Of a stretch of DNA of 17,079 nt, positions 7,378 through 13,937 are shown one piece after another. The translations under genes were made by a program, and so were the position numbers. Origin of the DNA: Alcanivorax sp. (GTDB lineage Bacteria > Pseudomonadota > Gammaproteobacteria > Pseudomonadales > Alcanivoracaceae); NCBI GenBank assembly GCA_007135015.1, contig SLJS01000059.1, positions 1 through 17,079 of the forward strand, in the 5' to 3' direction. The notes beneath the pieces were generated by a model, which saw only the letters and a program-made list of their open reading frames with translations, had not been told where the DNA came from and made no database searches. Positions within the stretch are counted from its first letter, which is position 1; the number at the start of each line of letters is the position of its first letter.

Positions 7378-7394
7378 TGCGCGCGGCGCGCGCA
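7378..7394 (-). terminator. GC-only hairpin after rplS
   Basis: A perfect 17-nt palindrome tgcgcgcg-g-cgcgcgca lies 27 bp beyond the rplS stop codon. No T-tract follows on the minus strand, so it is at best a weak or Rho-assisted terminator for the ribosomal operon. Confidence 0.35.
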
Positions 7395-7420
7395 TAACCC
7401 GGAGCCCGCAGCCGGAACCA

Positions 7421-7786
7421 CTACTTCTTGCGCTGTACCTTTTCCTTGATGCGCGCGGACTTGCCCGAGCGCTCGCGCAGGAAGTAGAGCTTGGCGCGAC
7501 GCACGTCGCCGCGACGCTCCACGCGAATGCTGTCCACCAGGGGGCTGTGGACCGGGAACACCCGCTCGACGCCCACGCCGTGGGTGGTCTTGCGCACCGT
7601 GAAGCAGGAATTCACGCCCCGGTTGCGCCGGCCGATGACCACGCCCTGGAAGGCCTGAAGCCGCTCGCGGGTGCCTTCGCGCACCTTCACCTGGACGGTG
7701 ACGGTGTCACCCGGGCCGAAGTCGGGCACGTCCGGCTTCACCTGTTCCTGTTCCACCTGTTGTACCAGAGGGTTCTTGCCGCTCAT
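7421..7786 (-). CDS. rplS: 50S ribosomal protein L19
   Basis: Large-subunit protein at the subunit interface, 121 residues (usual length about 115-120). Diagnostic stretches are PDFGPGDTVTVQVKVREG, RLQAFQGVVIGRRNRGVN, SCFTVRK, GVGVERVFPVHSPLVDSI, and VRRAKLYFLRERSGKSARIKEK near the C-terminus. CAGGAG precedes the ATG. It is the last gene of the rpsP-rimM-trmD-rplS operon, 23 bp after trmD. A GC hairpin and heptamer repeat follow before xerD. Confidence 0.98.
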   Translation of the reverse strand: MSGKNPLVQQVEQEQVKPDVPDFGPGDTVTVQVKVREGTRERLQAFQGVVIGRRNRGVNSCFTVRKTTHGVGVERVFPVHSPLVDSIRVERRGDVRRAKLYFLRERSGKSARIKEKVQRKK

Positions 7787-7809
7787 CGCTGGTGCTCCTG
7801 TTGTCCGGT

Positions 7810-8589
7810 CTAGCTCTCGTTGTCCTGGTCATGCCGGCGCCCGTTGTCGGCCAGCATCCTCTTGTCTTCCTCGCTCAGGCCCTGGGCGCTTTCCCGCGCC
7901 CGGAACAGGTCCGGGCGTCGCTCGCGGGTACGCTCCAGTGCCTGTTGACGCCGCCAGCGGCGGATCGCCTCGTGGTCCCCGCCGAGCAGCACCGGCGGCA
8001 CCCGCCGCTCCGCCCAGACTTCCGGGCGCGTGTAGTGCGGACAGTCCAGCAGGTTCTCCAGCTCGCCGCTGAATGAATCCTGCTCCGCCGAGGCCTCGTC
8101 GCCCAGCACCCCGGGCAGACAGCGCGCCACGGCATCCACCAGCACCATGGCCGGCAGCTCGCCGCCGCTGACCACGTAGTCCCCGATGGACCACTGCTCG
8201 TCCACATGAGCCTCGATGAACCGCTCGTCCACACCCTCGTAGCGACCGGCCACCAGAATCAGGCTTTCGCTGGCGGCTTCCGCGGCAAACCGCCGCACCG
8301 CCGGCTGATCCAGTATCCGCCCCTGCGGCGACAGGTAGATCACCCGCGCCGGGCCGGTGATCCGCCGGGCGTATTCCACGGCCCGGGCCAGCGGCTCGGC
8401 CTTCATCACCATCCCGGGGCCGCCGCCAAAAGGCCGGTCGTCCACGGTGCGGTGCCGGTCGGTGGTGAAATCCCTGGGATTCACCGCGCTGATGCGCAAC
8501 CGCCCCTGTTCCACCGCTCGTCCGGTCACCCCGAAGTCGGTTACCGCGCACAGCATTTCCGGAAACAGGGTGATCACCGCAATATGCAT
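7810..8589 (-). CDS. trmD: tRNA (guanine-N1)-methyltransferase TrmD
   Basis: Methylates G37 of tRNAs next to the anticodon using S-adenosylmethionine, preventing +1 frameshifting. The protein is 259 residues, the usual length. A SPOUT trefoil-knot domain shows YLSPQG (86-91), GRYEGVDER (115-123) and SIGDYVVSGGELPA (134-147). The catalytic Asp lies in EQDSF (about 171), and a C-terminal helical tRNA-binding domain follows. The frame continues upstream to a GTG touching the rimM stop, but the ATG at 8589 gives the canonical MHIAVITLFPEM start and has GAGGTGG upstream. It is third in the rpsP operon, 35 bp after rimM, and is followed by rplS. Confidence 0.97.
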   Translation of the reverse strand: MHIAVITLFPEMLCAVTDFGVTGRAVEQGRLRISAVNPRDFTTDRHRTVDDRPFGGGPGMVMKAEPLARAVEYARRITGPARVIYLSPQGRILDQPAVRRFAAEAASESLILVAGRYEGVDERFIEAHVDEQWSIGDYVVSGGELPAMVLVDAVARCLPGVLGDEASAEQDSFSGELENLLDCPHYTRPEVWAERRVPPVLLGGDHEAIRRWRRQQALERTRERRPDLFRARESAQGLSEEDKRMLADNGRRHDQDNES

Positions 8590-8624
8590 CGGACGCCACC
8601 TCTGGCTGGCCCGCGAGCCGGCCA

Positions 8625-9155
8625 CTAGAAATCCGGATCCCAGTCCACTGTCAGTATGCCGCCTTCCAGATCCACGGCGGTCACCACCTGATCCGGAAGC
8701 CAGGGAACCAGCCGCTCGCGCCGATCCAGACTTCCCGCTTCACCCTGTATCACCAGCACATCGTTGGCGCCGGTCTCCAGCATCCGCCTGACCCGGCCCA
8801 GTTCGCGGCCATCCTCAAGCAGCACGCGCAAGCCGATCAGCTGGCGCCAGTAATACTCTCCGGGCCCGGGCTCCGGCAGTGCCTGACGGGGCACCGCGAT
8901 GTCGCGGCCCACGTAGCGCTCCAGCGCCTCGTTACGGTCGTCGCAACCCTCGATCCGGGCGACCAGACCCTTGCCCTGACGCCGGCCGGAAGCCAGCGTC
9001 ACCTTTTCCCAGCCGTCGCCATCACGCAGGTGCCAGGGCTGGTACTCGAAAATGTTCTCGAGCGGCTCGGTGTTCGAATGCACCTTCACCCAGCCGCGCA
9101 CGCCATGGACCGAGACAATCCGGCCCACCACCAGCGCGTCGTCGTCCGACAGCAT
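8625..9155 (-). CDS. rimM: ribosome maturation factor RimM
   Basis: Assembly factor for the head of the 30S subunit that binds ribosomal protein S19; 176 residues, normal length. The N-terminal RimM barrel begins VVGRIVSVHGVRGWVKVHSNTE. The PRC-barrel domain begins near EYYWRQLIGLRV and contains LETGANDVLVI and ERLVPWLPDQVV, ending in VDWDPDF as is typical. Its ATG overlaps the rpsP stop by one base (TGATG) and has no separate Shine-Dalgarno sequence, so translation is coupled to rpsP. Confidence 0.97.
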   Translation of the reverse strand: MLSDDDALVVGRIVSVHGVRGWVKVHSNTEPLENIFEYQPWHLRDGDGWEKVTLASGRRQGKGLVARIEGCDDRNEALERYVGRDIAVPRQALPEPGPGEYYWRQLIGLRVLLEDGRELGRVRRMLETGANDVLVIQGEAGSLDRRERLVPWLPDQVVTAVDLEGGILTVDWDPDF

Positions 9156-9406
9156 CAGGCGTTCTGCTTGCTGTGCTCCCTGAGCAGCCCCTGGACGCGC
9201 TCGGAAGCCTGGGCTCCCTGCTCCAGCCAGTGCCGGATGCGCTCTTCTTCGAGCCGCAGCCGCTGCTCACCGCCCCGGGCCACCGGGTTGAAGAATCCGA
9301 GCCGCTCGATGAAACGGCCGTCACGCGGCTTGCGGCTGTCGGTCACTACCACATGGTAGAAGGGGCGCTTTTTCGACCCACCACGGGTCAGACGAATGGT
9401 CACCAT
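9155..9406 (-). CDS. rpsP: 30S ribosomal protein S16
   Basis: Small-subunit assembly protein, 83 residues. It shows the standard S16 start MVTIRLTRGGSKKRPFYHVVV, the segment DSRKPRDGRFIERLGFFNPVA, and a C-terminal helix with RIRHWLEQGAQASERVQGLL. It is the first gene of the rpsP-rimM-trmD-rplS operon. A strong promoter candidate lies about 90 bp upstream and GGTAGAG precedes the ATG. A 6-bp hairpin in the leader is listed separately. Confidence 0.98.
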   Translation of the reverse strand: MVTIRLTRGGSKKRPFYHVVVTDSRKPRDGRFIERLGFFNPVARGGEQRLRLEEERIRHWLEQGAQASERVQGLLREHSKQNA

Positions 9407-9450
9407 AAGGTTTCTCTACCTGGCCGAATCTGCTTCCTGAACGCCGGAAC

Positions 9451-9466
9451 ACGGGCGCTGGCCCGT
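9451..9466 (-). promoter_or_regulatory. small hairpin in the rpsP leader
   Basis: acgggc-(4 nt)-gcccgt forms a perfect 6-bp stem about 45 bp upstream of the rpsP start codon, inside the predicted leader RNA. There is no T-tract. A regulatory role is possible but unsupported by anything else here. Confidence 0.25.
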
Positions 9467-9498
9467 CTCTCCAGCCTCGGGAGTACGAAAGGCCGCAG

Positions 9499-9527
9499 AT
9501 TGTAGCGGCACAAGGGGGACTTTTAAA
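9499..9527 (-). promoter_or_regulatory. sigma-70 promoter of the rpsP-rimM-trmD-rplS operon
   Basis: On the minus strand TTTAAA (9527-9522) and TACAAT (9504-9499) are exactly 17 bp apart. The -10 box matches 5/6 and the -35 box 4/6. An AT-rich patch in otherwise GC-rich DNA surrounds the -35. Transcription would begin near 9492 and give a leader of about 86 nt before rpsP. Confidence 0.7.
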
Positions 9528-9562
9528 GGTATTTCTTGGCCCGGAACCGGAGAAAACGGAAG

Positions 9563-9590
9563 CGCCGAGGGCCGAGCGCCAGGGGCCGAG
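9563..9590 (-). repeat. period-7 repeat upstream of the rpsP promoter
   Basis: Four consecutive 7-mers, read on the plus strand as cgccgag, ggccgag, cgccagg, ggccgag. On the minus strand the unit is CTCGGCC-like. It lies in the non-coding gap of about 420 bp between ffh and rpsP. It is related in period and sequence to the arrays near 7343 and 17026. Apart from this array, the promoter, the leader hairpin and the REP elements, I see nothing in the gap. Confidence 0.5.
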
Positions 9591-9666
9591 AGGCACCCCC
9601 CTTCGGGTCTGGTGGCGAGAAGGGAACGGTGCGCCCCGGCGAACCCGCACCACAACCGCTCTGGGA

Positions 9667-9793
9667 GGGTGCTGCAAAAGGGCCTACTGGCACCTGTGGG
9701 AGCGGACCTTGGGCCGCGAAGGCCCCGGATTCCGGCACGGTGCCAGGTTCTTCGCGCCCCAAGGTGCGCTCCCACAAACCTTTTGCGACACCC
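9667..9793. repeat. REP-type double palindrome, copy B (BIME-like)
   Basis: Nested inverted repeats of about 127 bp. The outer arms are gggtgctgcaaaaggg (9667-9682) and accttttgcgacaccc (9778-9793). The inner arms (27 nt each, 9695-9721 and 9750-9776, starting tgtgggagcg and ending gctcccaca) pair at 25 of 27 positions. The inner arms have the TTCGCGG...CCGCTCC layout of Pseudomonas REPs. The minus strand of the loop holds ccgtgccggaatccgg, identical to the loop of copy A at 1722-1844, so the two are members of one family in opposite orientation. The element lies about 32 bp downstream of the ffh stop codon. Confidence 0.82.
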
Positions 9794-9803
9794 GCTCTGG
9801 CAG

Positions 9804-9829
9804 GTTCGCGCTGCGAGCTGCGCTCCTAC
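9804..9829 (-). repeat. single REP half-unit overlapping the ffh stop
   Basis: On the minus strand this reads gtaggagcgcagctcgcagc followed by gcgaa, the same GGAGCG...GCGAA layout as the arms of copies A and B. Its leading GTAG supplies the TAG stop codon of ffh (9828-9826). It is separated from copy B by about 10 bp. Confidence 0.65.
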
Positions 9830-11235
9830 TGGCCGGGAAATCCGGGCGGGAGGCCTCCGCCGGGGCCACCCTGGCCGCCCTGGCCGCCCTGGCCGCCCAT
9901 CATGGCCTCCATGTCCCGCATCATCTTCTTCTGGCCCTTGCCCTTCATCTTCTTCATCATCTTGCCCATCTGCTTCTGCTGCTTGATGAGCCGATTGAGG
10001 TCCTGGATTTCCTGGCCGGCGCCGGCGGCAATGCGGCGCTTGCGCGAGCCCTTGATCAGCTCGGGTTTGCGGCGTTCCTGGAGCGTCATGGAGTCGATCA
10101 GCGCCTCCATGCGGCGAAACTGTTTCATGGACGACTCATCCTGGGCCATCTGCGAGAGCCCGGACATGCCCGGCAGCTTGTCGAGCATGGAGGCCATGCC
10201 GCCCATGTTGCGCATCTGCTGGAACTGCTCCTTGAGGTCCTCGAAATCCATGGCCCGGCCCTTTTTCATCTTGCGGGCCATGCGTTCGGTCTTCTTCTTG
10301 TCGAGCTTGCGCTCGGCTTCTTCCACCAGCGACAGCACGTCGCCCATGCCCAGAATCCGCGAAGCGATCCGGTCCGGGTGGAACAGCTCCAGGGCATCGG
10401 TCTTCTCGCCCATGCCCAGGAACTTCACCGGCTTGCCGGTGATCGAGCGCACCGACAGCGCCGCGCCGCCCCGGGAGTCGCCGTCGGCCTTGGTCAGCAC
10501 CACGCCGGTCAGCGCCAGCGCGTCGTTGAACGCCCTGGCCGTGTTGGCCGCGTCCTGACCGGTCATGGCATCGACCACGAACAGGGTCTCCGCCGGGTCC
10601 AGCGCCTCGTGCAGACGCCGGATCTCGCTCATCATGTTCTCGTCCACATGGAGCCGGCCGGCGGTGTCGACGATGAGCACATCCATGTGGCGCTTGCGCG
10701 CGGCATCCAGGGCACCCCGGGCAATCTCCACCGGATCCTGGTCGCTGCGGGAGGGAAAGAACTCCGCTTCCACCTCGCCGGCCAGGGTCTCGAGCTGATC
10801 GATGGCGGCGGGCCGGTAGACGTCGGTGGAGACCACCATGGACTTCTTCTTCTCGCGCTCGCCGAGAAAACGCGCCAGCTTGGCCACGGACGTGGTCTTG
10901 CCCGCGCCCTGCAGCCCGGCCATCAGGATCACCACCGGCGGCTTGCTTGCCAGGTTGAGCTCCTGATTGGTGTCGCCCATTACATGGACCAGCTCGTCCT
11001 GGACGATCTTGACCAGTGCCTGGCCGGGATTGAGGCTCTGCAGCACTTCCTGGCCCAGGGCCTTTTCCTTGACCTGGTCGGTGAACTGGCGCACCACCGG
11101 CAGCGCCACATCCGCCTCCAGCAGCGCCTTGCGCACCTCCCGCAGGGTGTCGCGAATGTTGTCCTCGGTCAGTCGGCCCTGACCGGAGAGCTGCTTGAGG
11201 GACTCGCCAAGCCGTTCGCTGAGACTTTCAAACAT
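9826..11235 (-). CDS. ffh: signal recognition particle protein Ffh
   Basis: GTPase that, with 4.5S RNA, delivers nascent membrane proteins to FtsY and the Sec translocon. It has 469 residues from the start chosen (E. coli 453). The N domain (1-~88) begins MFESLSERL. The G domain shows the P-loop GLQGAGKTT (107-115), DTAGR (190-194) and TKAD (248-251). A methionine-rich M domain follows from about 328, with many Met and the RNA-binding GSRKRRIAAGAG region (397-408). The tail ends in GGQGGQGGQGGPGGG, encoded by three copies of a 9-bp unit at 9871-9897. The frame is open 25 codons further upstream into the MITE-like repeat, but MFESLSERL is the conserved N-terminus. The 4.5S RNA gene is not in this window. 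The stop codon lies in a REP unit. Confidence 0.97.
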   Translation of the reverse strand: MFESLSERLGESLKQLSGQGRLTEDNIRDTLREVRKALLEADVALPVVRQFTDQVKEKALGQEVLQSLNPGQALVKIVQDELVHVMGDTNQELNLASKPPVVILMAGLQGAGKTTSVAKLARFLGEREKKKSMVVSTDVYRPAAIDQLETLAGEVEAEFFPSRSDQDPVEIARGALDAARKRHMDVLIVDTAGRLHVDENMMSEIRRLHEALDPAETLFVVDAMTGQDAANTARAFNDALALTGVVLTKADGDSRGGAALSVRSITGKPVKFLGMGEKTDALELFHPDRIASRILGMGDVLSLVEEAERKLDKKKTERMARKMKKGRAMDFEDLKEQFQQMRNMGGMASMLDKLPGMSGLSQMAQDESSMKQFRRMEALIDSMTLQERRKPELIKGSRKRRIAAGAGQEIQDLNRLIKQQKQMGKMMKKMKGKGQKKMMRDMEAMMGGQGGQGGQGGPGGGLPPGFPGQ

Positions 11236-11272
11236 GAAAAAACGCCTGTCGCTCGAATACTCCGGGCCGGAG

Positions 11273-11278
11273 AGTATA
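11273..11278 (-). promoter_or_regulatory. candidate -10 box of ffh
   Basis: TATACT on the minus strand, 37 bp before the ffh start codon, matches the -10 consensus in 5 of 6 positions. The best -35 candidate, TTGGTG, lies 19 bp further upstream inside the left terminal repeat of the MITE-like element, which is a poor match and long spacing. If the -10 is real, the element contributes the -35 region. Confidence 0.38.
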
Positions 11279-11285
11279 GCCTGTA

Positions 11286-11529
11286 GCCCGGATATTACAC
11301 CAAATGCCATGTAATTCGCGGCGCGGATGGCCGTCGTCAGGCGTGCTCGCGACTGAAACCGTAGCAGGGACTACGGCTGAAGGAGCATGTGCGCCTGACG
11401 GCGGCCAGACCAGGCGAAGTGCATGGCAAACGTAACCGTCACCATAAAAAGAGCGCCTGGAACCTCTGAAAAGCCCCTGTCATCGCTCTTGCCTTCGATT
11501 GCTGGAGTGGTTTGGTGCAATATCCGGGC
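11286..11529. mobile_element. MITE-like element with 19-bp terminal inverted repeats
   Basis: gcccggatattacaccaaa (11286-11304) and tttggtgcaatatccgggc (11511-11529) are inverted copies differing at one of 19 positions, 206 bp apart. With a 2-bp gap the similarity extends outward by about four bases (cctg / cagg). The interior has no believable gene but contains a long hairpin (11328-11407). I see no clear target-site duplication. The size, terminal repeats and lack of a gene fit a non-autonomous transposable element or the remnant of an insertion sequence. The parent family cannot be named with confidence. It occupies more than half of the ffh/ypjD divergent region (11236-11694); the remaining 165 bp before ypjD show nothing recognisable. 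Confidence 0.6.
11328..11407. repeat. 80-nt long hairpin inside the MITE-like element
   Basis: Nested pairing: a 16-bp outer stem (11328-11343 with 11392-11407, one T/G pair only), then tgctc/gagca (11344-11348 with 11383-11387), then ccgtag/ctacgg (11359-11364 with 11371-11376) closing a 6-nt loop. All three arms are in register, so the whole 80 nt folds as one interrupted hairpin in either strand. Confidence 0.7.
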
Positions 11530-11694
11530 CAGGCCCTGCCAGCGTCATGGCGAACGAGCACCCGGCCAGCTTCAAATGCCGCCGGCCTTGTGACACACTC
11601 CCGGGACTTCCGGGCTGCGGCCCGGATGGCGGCGCCCGCTGTCACGCCGGCGCGGCCCCGAAGAACCGACCAGCCATCGGGAAACCCAGCACCA

Positions 11695-12492
11695 GTGAAC
11701 GCCAGCCTGACCGGAAGCATCGCCGTTGCTCTCTACATCGCCGCCTCGGTGATGGTGGTGCGCGTGCTGCGCCGGGGCACCCCGCCGGGGCGCTCATTGG
11801 CCCTGATCGCCCTCCTGGCGGTGGGTTTTCATGCCACCGCCCTGTGGCAGAGCACGGTCAGTCCCGAAGGTGTGCGCCTGGGGCTCTTTTCCGTGGCTTC
11901 CATGGTCACCGGCACGGGCGCGGCCCTGGTGGCGCTGGCCAGTCTCTACCGGCGGCTGGAGTGGATCAGTGCCCTGGTTTTCCCGCTCAGCGCTCTGGTA
12001 CTGCCCGCGGTGCTCTGGCTGGATATCGCCCCGGCCCCCGAGAAACTGGGCCACGGCCTGGCCGCCCATGTGCTGCTGTCCATTCTCGCCTTCGCGGTAC
12101 TGGCCGTTGCCACCGCCCAGTCGGTGTTCCTGCTGATCCAGCACCGCCAGCTCAAGGAAGGCCACATACGCGGCATCATGGGTTCGTTCCCGCCGGTGCA
12201 GACCATGGAACGCATGCTCTTCGAACTGATCTGGACCGGCGTGTTACTGCTCACCGGCGCCATCGTGACCGGATTCATCTATCTGGATGATCTGATCGCC
12301 CAGCATGTGGCCCACAAGACCGTGCTTACCCTGCTGGCCTGGGCGCTTTTCACCGTATTGCTCGGCGGACGGCATCTTCTGGGGTGGCGGGCGGTAACCG
12401 CCGTGCGCCTGACCCTCGGCGGTTTCGTTGTGCTGGTGCTGGCCTTTTTCGGCTCGCAGTTCGTGCTGGAGATCCTGCTGGAGCGAAGCTGA
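11695..12492 (+). CDS. ypjD: CcsA/YpjD-family inner membrane protein
   Basis: Integral membrane protein of the cytochrome c assembly (CcsA/CcmC-like) superfamily; E. coli YpjD, also called CorE, is the syntenic homologue. It has 265 residues with eight or so hydrophobic helices. Histidines lie at 120 (LGHGLAAH) and 207 (HVAHKTV). The typical segments GHGLAAHVLLSILAFAVL and IWTGVLLLTGAIVTGFIYL are present, but the WWD haem-handling motif of true cytochrome c synthases is not seen. A GTG at 11695 was chosen as start because the first helix follows immediately. The frame stays open to 11512 but the extra 61 residues are Arg/Pro/Ala-rich. No good ribosome site supports either start. It is followed by corB, as in many gammaproteobacteria. 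In E. coli the CorBCD proteins are linked to Mg/Co efflux; a role here is inferred only from that. Confidence 0.85.
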   Translation: MNASLTGSIAVALYIAASVMVVRVLRRGTPPGRSLALIALLAVGFHATALWQSTVSPEGVRLGLFSVASMVTGTGAALVALASLYRRLEWISALVFPLSALVLPAVLWLDIAPAPEKLGHGLAAHVLLSILAFAVLAVATAQSVFLLIQHRQLKEGHIRGIMGSFPPVQTMERMLFELIWTGVLLLTGAIVTGFIYLDDLIAQHVAHKTVLTLLAWALFTVLLGGRHLLGWRAVTAVRLTLGGFVVLVLAFFGSQFVLEILLERS

Positions 12493-12620
12493 AGACCATC
12501 CCCGGGTGCCGAAACTCAATGCTGGCGCCCTGAAGGCCCGGTAAAACATCGGTAGCTGCCTTGACAGGAACAAGAACCGCTCCAGACAATACCCTTACCC
12601 GTCAAAAGAGTTTCCATTCC

Positions 12621-13904
12621 TTGAGCGACTTTCCCGAAGGCTTCCTGCTGGGGGCTCTGGCCAGCCTGATACTGATCTCGGCGTTCTTTTCCGGAACCGA
12701 AACCGGAATGATGGCGCTCAACCGCTATCGGGTGCGCCATCTGGCGCGCCAGGGACACCGCAGCGCCCGGCGGGTCGAGCGGATGCTGCGGCGCCCGGAC
12801 CGTCTGCTGGGCGTGATCCTGATCGGCAACAACTTCGTCAATAACTACGCAGCCACCATCGCGGCCATCCTGGCAATTGGCTGGTTCGGCAATACCGGCG
12901 CCGCCCTGGGCCCGGTGGTATTCACCATCGTCATGCTGGTCTTCGCGGAGGTCACGCCCAAGACCTGGGCGGCGCTGCGCCCGGAGTCCCTGGCGTATCC
13001 GGCCAGCGCCGTGCTCAAGCCGCTGCTTTGGGTGCTCTCTCCCCTTGTCTGGACCGTCAACACCGTCAGCAACGGCCTGCTGGCCATTGCGGGGATACGC
13101 CCCAGCAGCGAGGACAGCGATCAGTTGAGTCCGGACGAGCTGCGCACCGTGGTCAACGAGGCCGGCGGACTGATTCCGGAAAAGCACCAGAAGATGCTTC
13201 TCAACATCCTCGACCTGGAGAACGCCACGGTCGAGGACATCATGATCCCGCGCAACGAGATTGCCGGCATCGATCTCAACGAAAGCCTGGACGAGATCAT
13301 CGAGATTCTTCGCGGCGCGCAGCACACGCGCATGCCGGTCTACAAGGATGATCCCAACAATATCGTGGGCATTCTGCACCTGCGCCGCATCAGCCGCCTG
13401 CTGATGCGGCGCGATTTCAACAAGGCGGAACTGATGCAGTTCACAGTGGAGCCCTACTTTGTTCCGGAAGGCACGCCGCTTCACCGGCAGCTGCTGAACT
13501 TCCAGCATGCCAGGCGGCGTCTGGGCATCGTGGTGGACGAATACGGCGATGTGCTCGGGCTGATCACCCTGGAGGACATCCTTGAGGAAATTGTCGGCGA
13601 ATTTACCACCGACCTGGCCGCCACCATGCGTGACATCCATCCCCAGGAAGATGAAAGCGTGGTGATCGAAGGCAGCGCCAACCTCCGCGAGATCAATCGC
13701 AACCTTCACTGGGCAATGCCCACGGACGGCCCCAAGACGCTCAACGGCCTGATCCTGGAGCACCTCCAGGACATTCCCGAAGCAAGCACCTCGCTGCGCA
13801 TCGGCGACTACCTCATCGAGGTGCTGCAGGTAAAGGACAACATGGTGAAGGCGGCCCGGGTCCGCCATGCCGAATCCATCAGCGGGGATATCGCAGGTTC
13901 CTGA
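12621..13904 (+). CDS. corB: CorB-like Mg2+/Co2+ transporter (DUF21-CBS-CorC_HlyC)
   Basis: Inner-membrane protein of the CNNM/CorB family implicated in Mg2+ and Co2+ transport; 427 residues from the start chosen, near E. coli YfjD. The N-terminal CNNM (DUF21) domain (about 1-185) contains SAFFSGTETGMMALNRYR (20-37), LIGNNFVNNYAATI (67-80) and FAEVTPKTWAAL (108-119). The CBS pair (about 205-330) begins with VEDIMIPRNEI. The C-terminal CorC_HlyC domain (about 345-420) is preceded by GDVLGLITLEDILEEIVGE. A TTG at 12621 gives the canonical MSDFPEGFLLG start. Another TTG 60 bp upstream is possible; neither has a strong ribosome site. It lies 128 bp after ypjD on the same strand and converges with the patatin gene 33 bp away. 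Confidence 0.93.
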   Translation: MSDFPEGFLLGALASLILISAFFSGTETGMMALNRYRVRHLARQGHRSARRVERMLRRPDRLLGVILIGNNFVNNYAATIAAILAIGWFGNTGAALGPVVFTIVMLVFAEVTPKTWAALRPESLAYPASAVLKPLLWVLSPLVWTVNTVSNGLLAIAGIRPSSEDSDQLSPDELRTVVNEAGGLIPEKHQKMLLNILDLENATVEDIMIPRNEIAGIDLNESLDEIIEILRGAQHTRMPVYKDDPNNIVGILHLRRISRLLMRRDFNKAELMQFTVEPYFVPEGTPLHRQLLNFQHARRRLGIVVDEYGDVLGLITLEDILEEIVGEFTTDLAATMRDIHPQEDESVVIEGSANLREINRNLHWAMPTDGPKTLNGLILEHLQDIPEASTSLRIGDYLIEVLQVKDNMVKAARVRHAESISGDIAGS

Positions 13905-13937
13905 CCGCCTGGAAAACGCCCCGGATTACGGCTTGTC

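Noticed and set aside
8590..8625. GTG start of trmD directly touching rimM
   Set aside because: The ATG at 8589 gives the canonical TrmD N-terminus and has a better ribosome site.
9709..11286. 525-codon plus-strand open frame opposite ffh
   Set aside because: Its Leu/His-rich translation is the antisense of the M and G domains of Ffh, and it starts inside the REP element.
11236..11310. N-terminal extension of Ffh by 25 residues
   Set aside because: MFESLSERL is the conserved start, and the extension would run through the probable -10 box and the terminal repeat.
11328..11407. 4.5S RNA (ffs), because of proximity to ffh, or an integron attC site
   Set aside because: The conserved SRP RNA tetraloop region and its asymmetric loop are absent, and so are the GTTRRRY/RYYYAAC core sites of attC.
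11439..11720. Minus-strand open frame of 93 codons overlapping the right end of the MITE-like element, as a possible transposase remnant
   Set aside because: The translation shows no DDE, tyrosine or serine recombinase motif, and overlaps the terminal repeat and the ypjD start. I cannot support it as a gene.
12516..13868. 450-codon minus-strand open frame opposite corB
   Set aside because: CorB on the plus strand has all expected domains; this frame has none.
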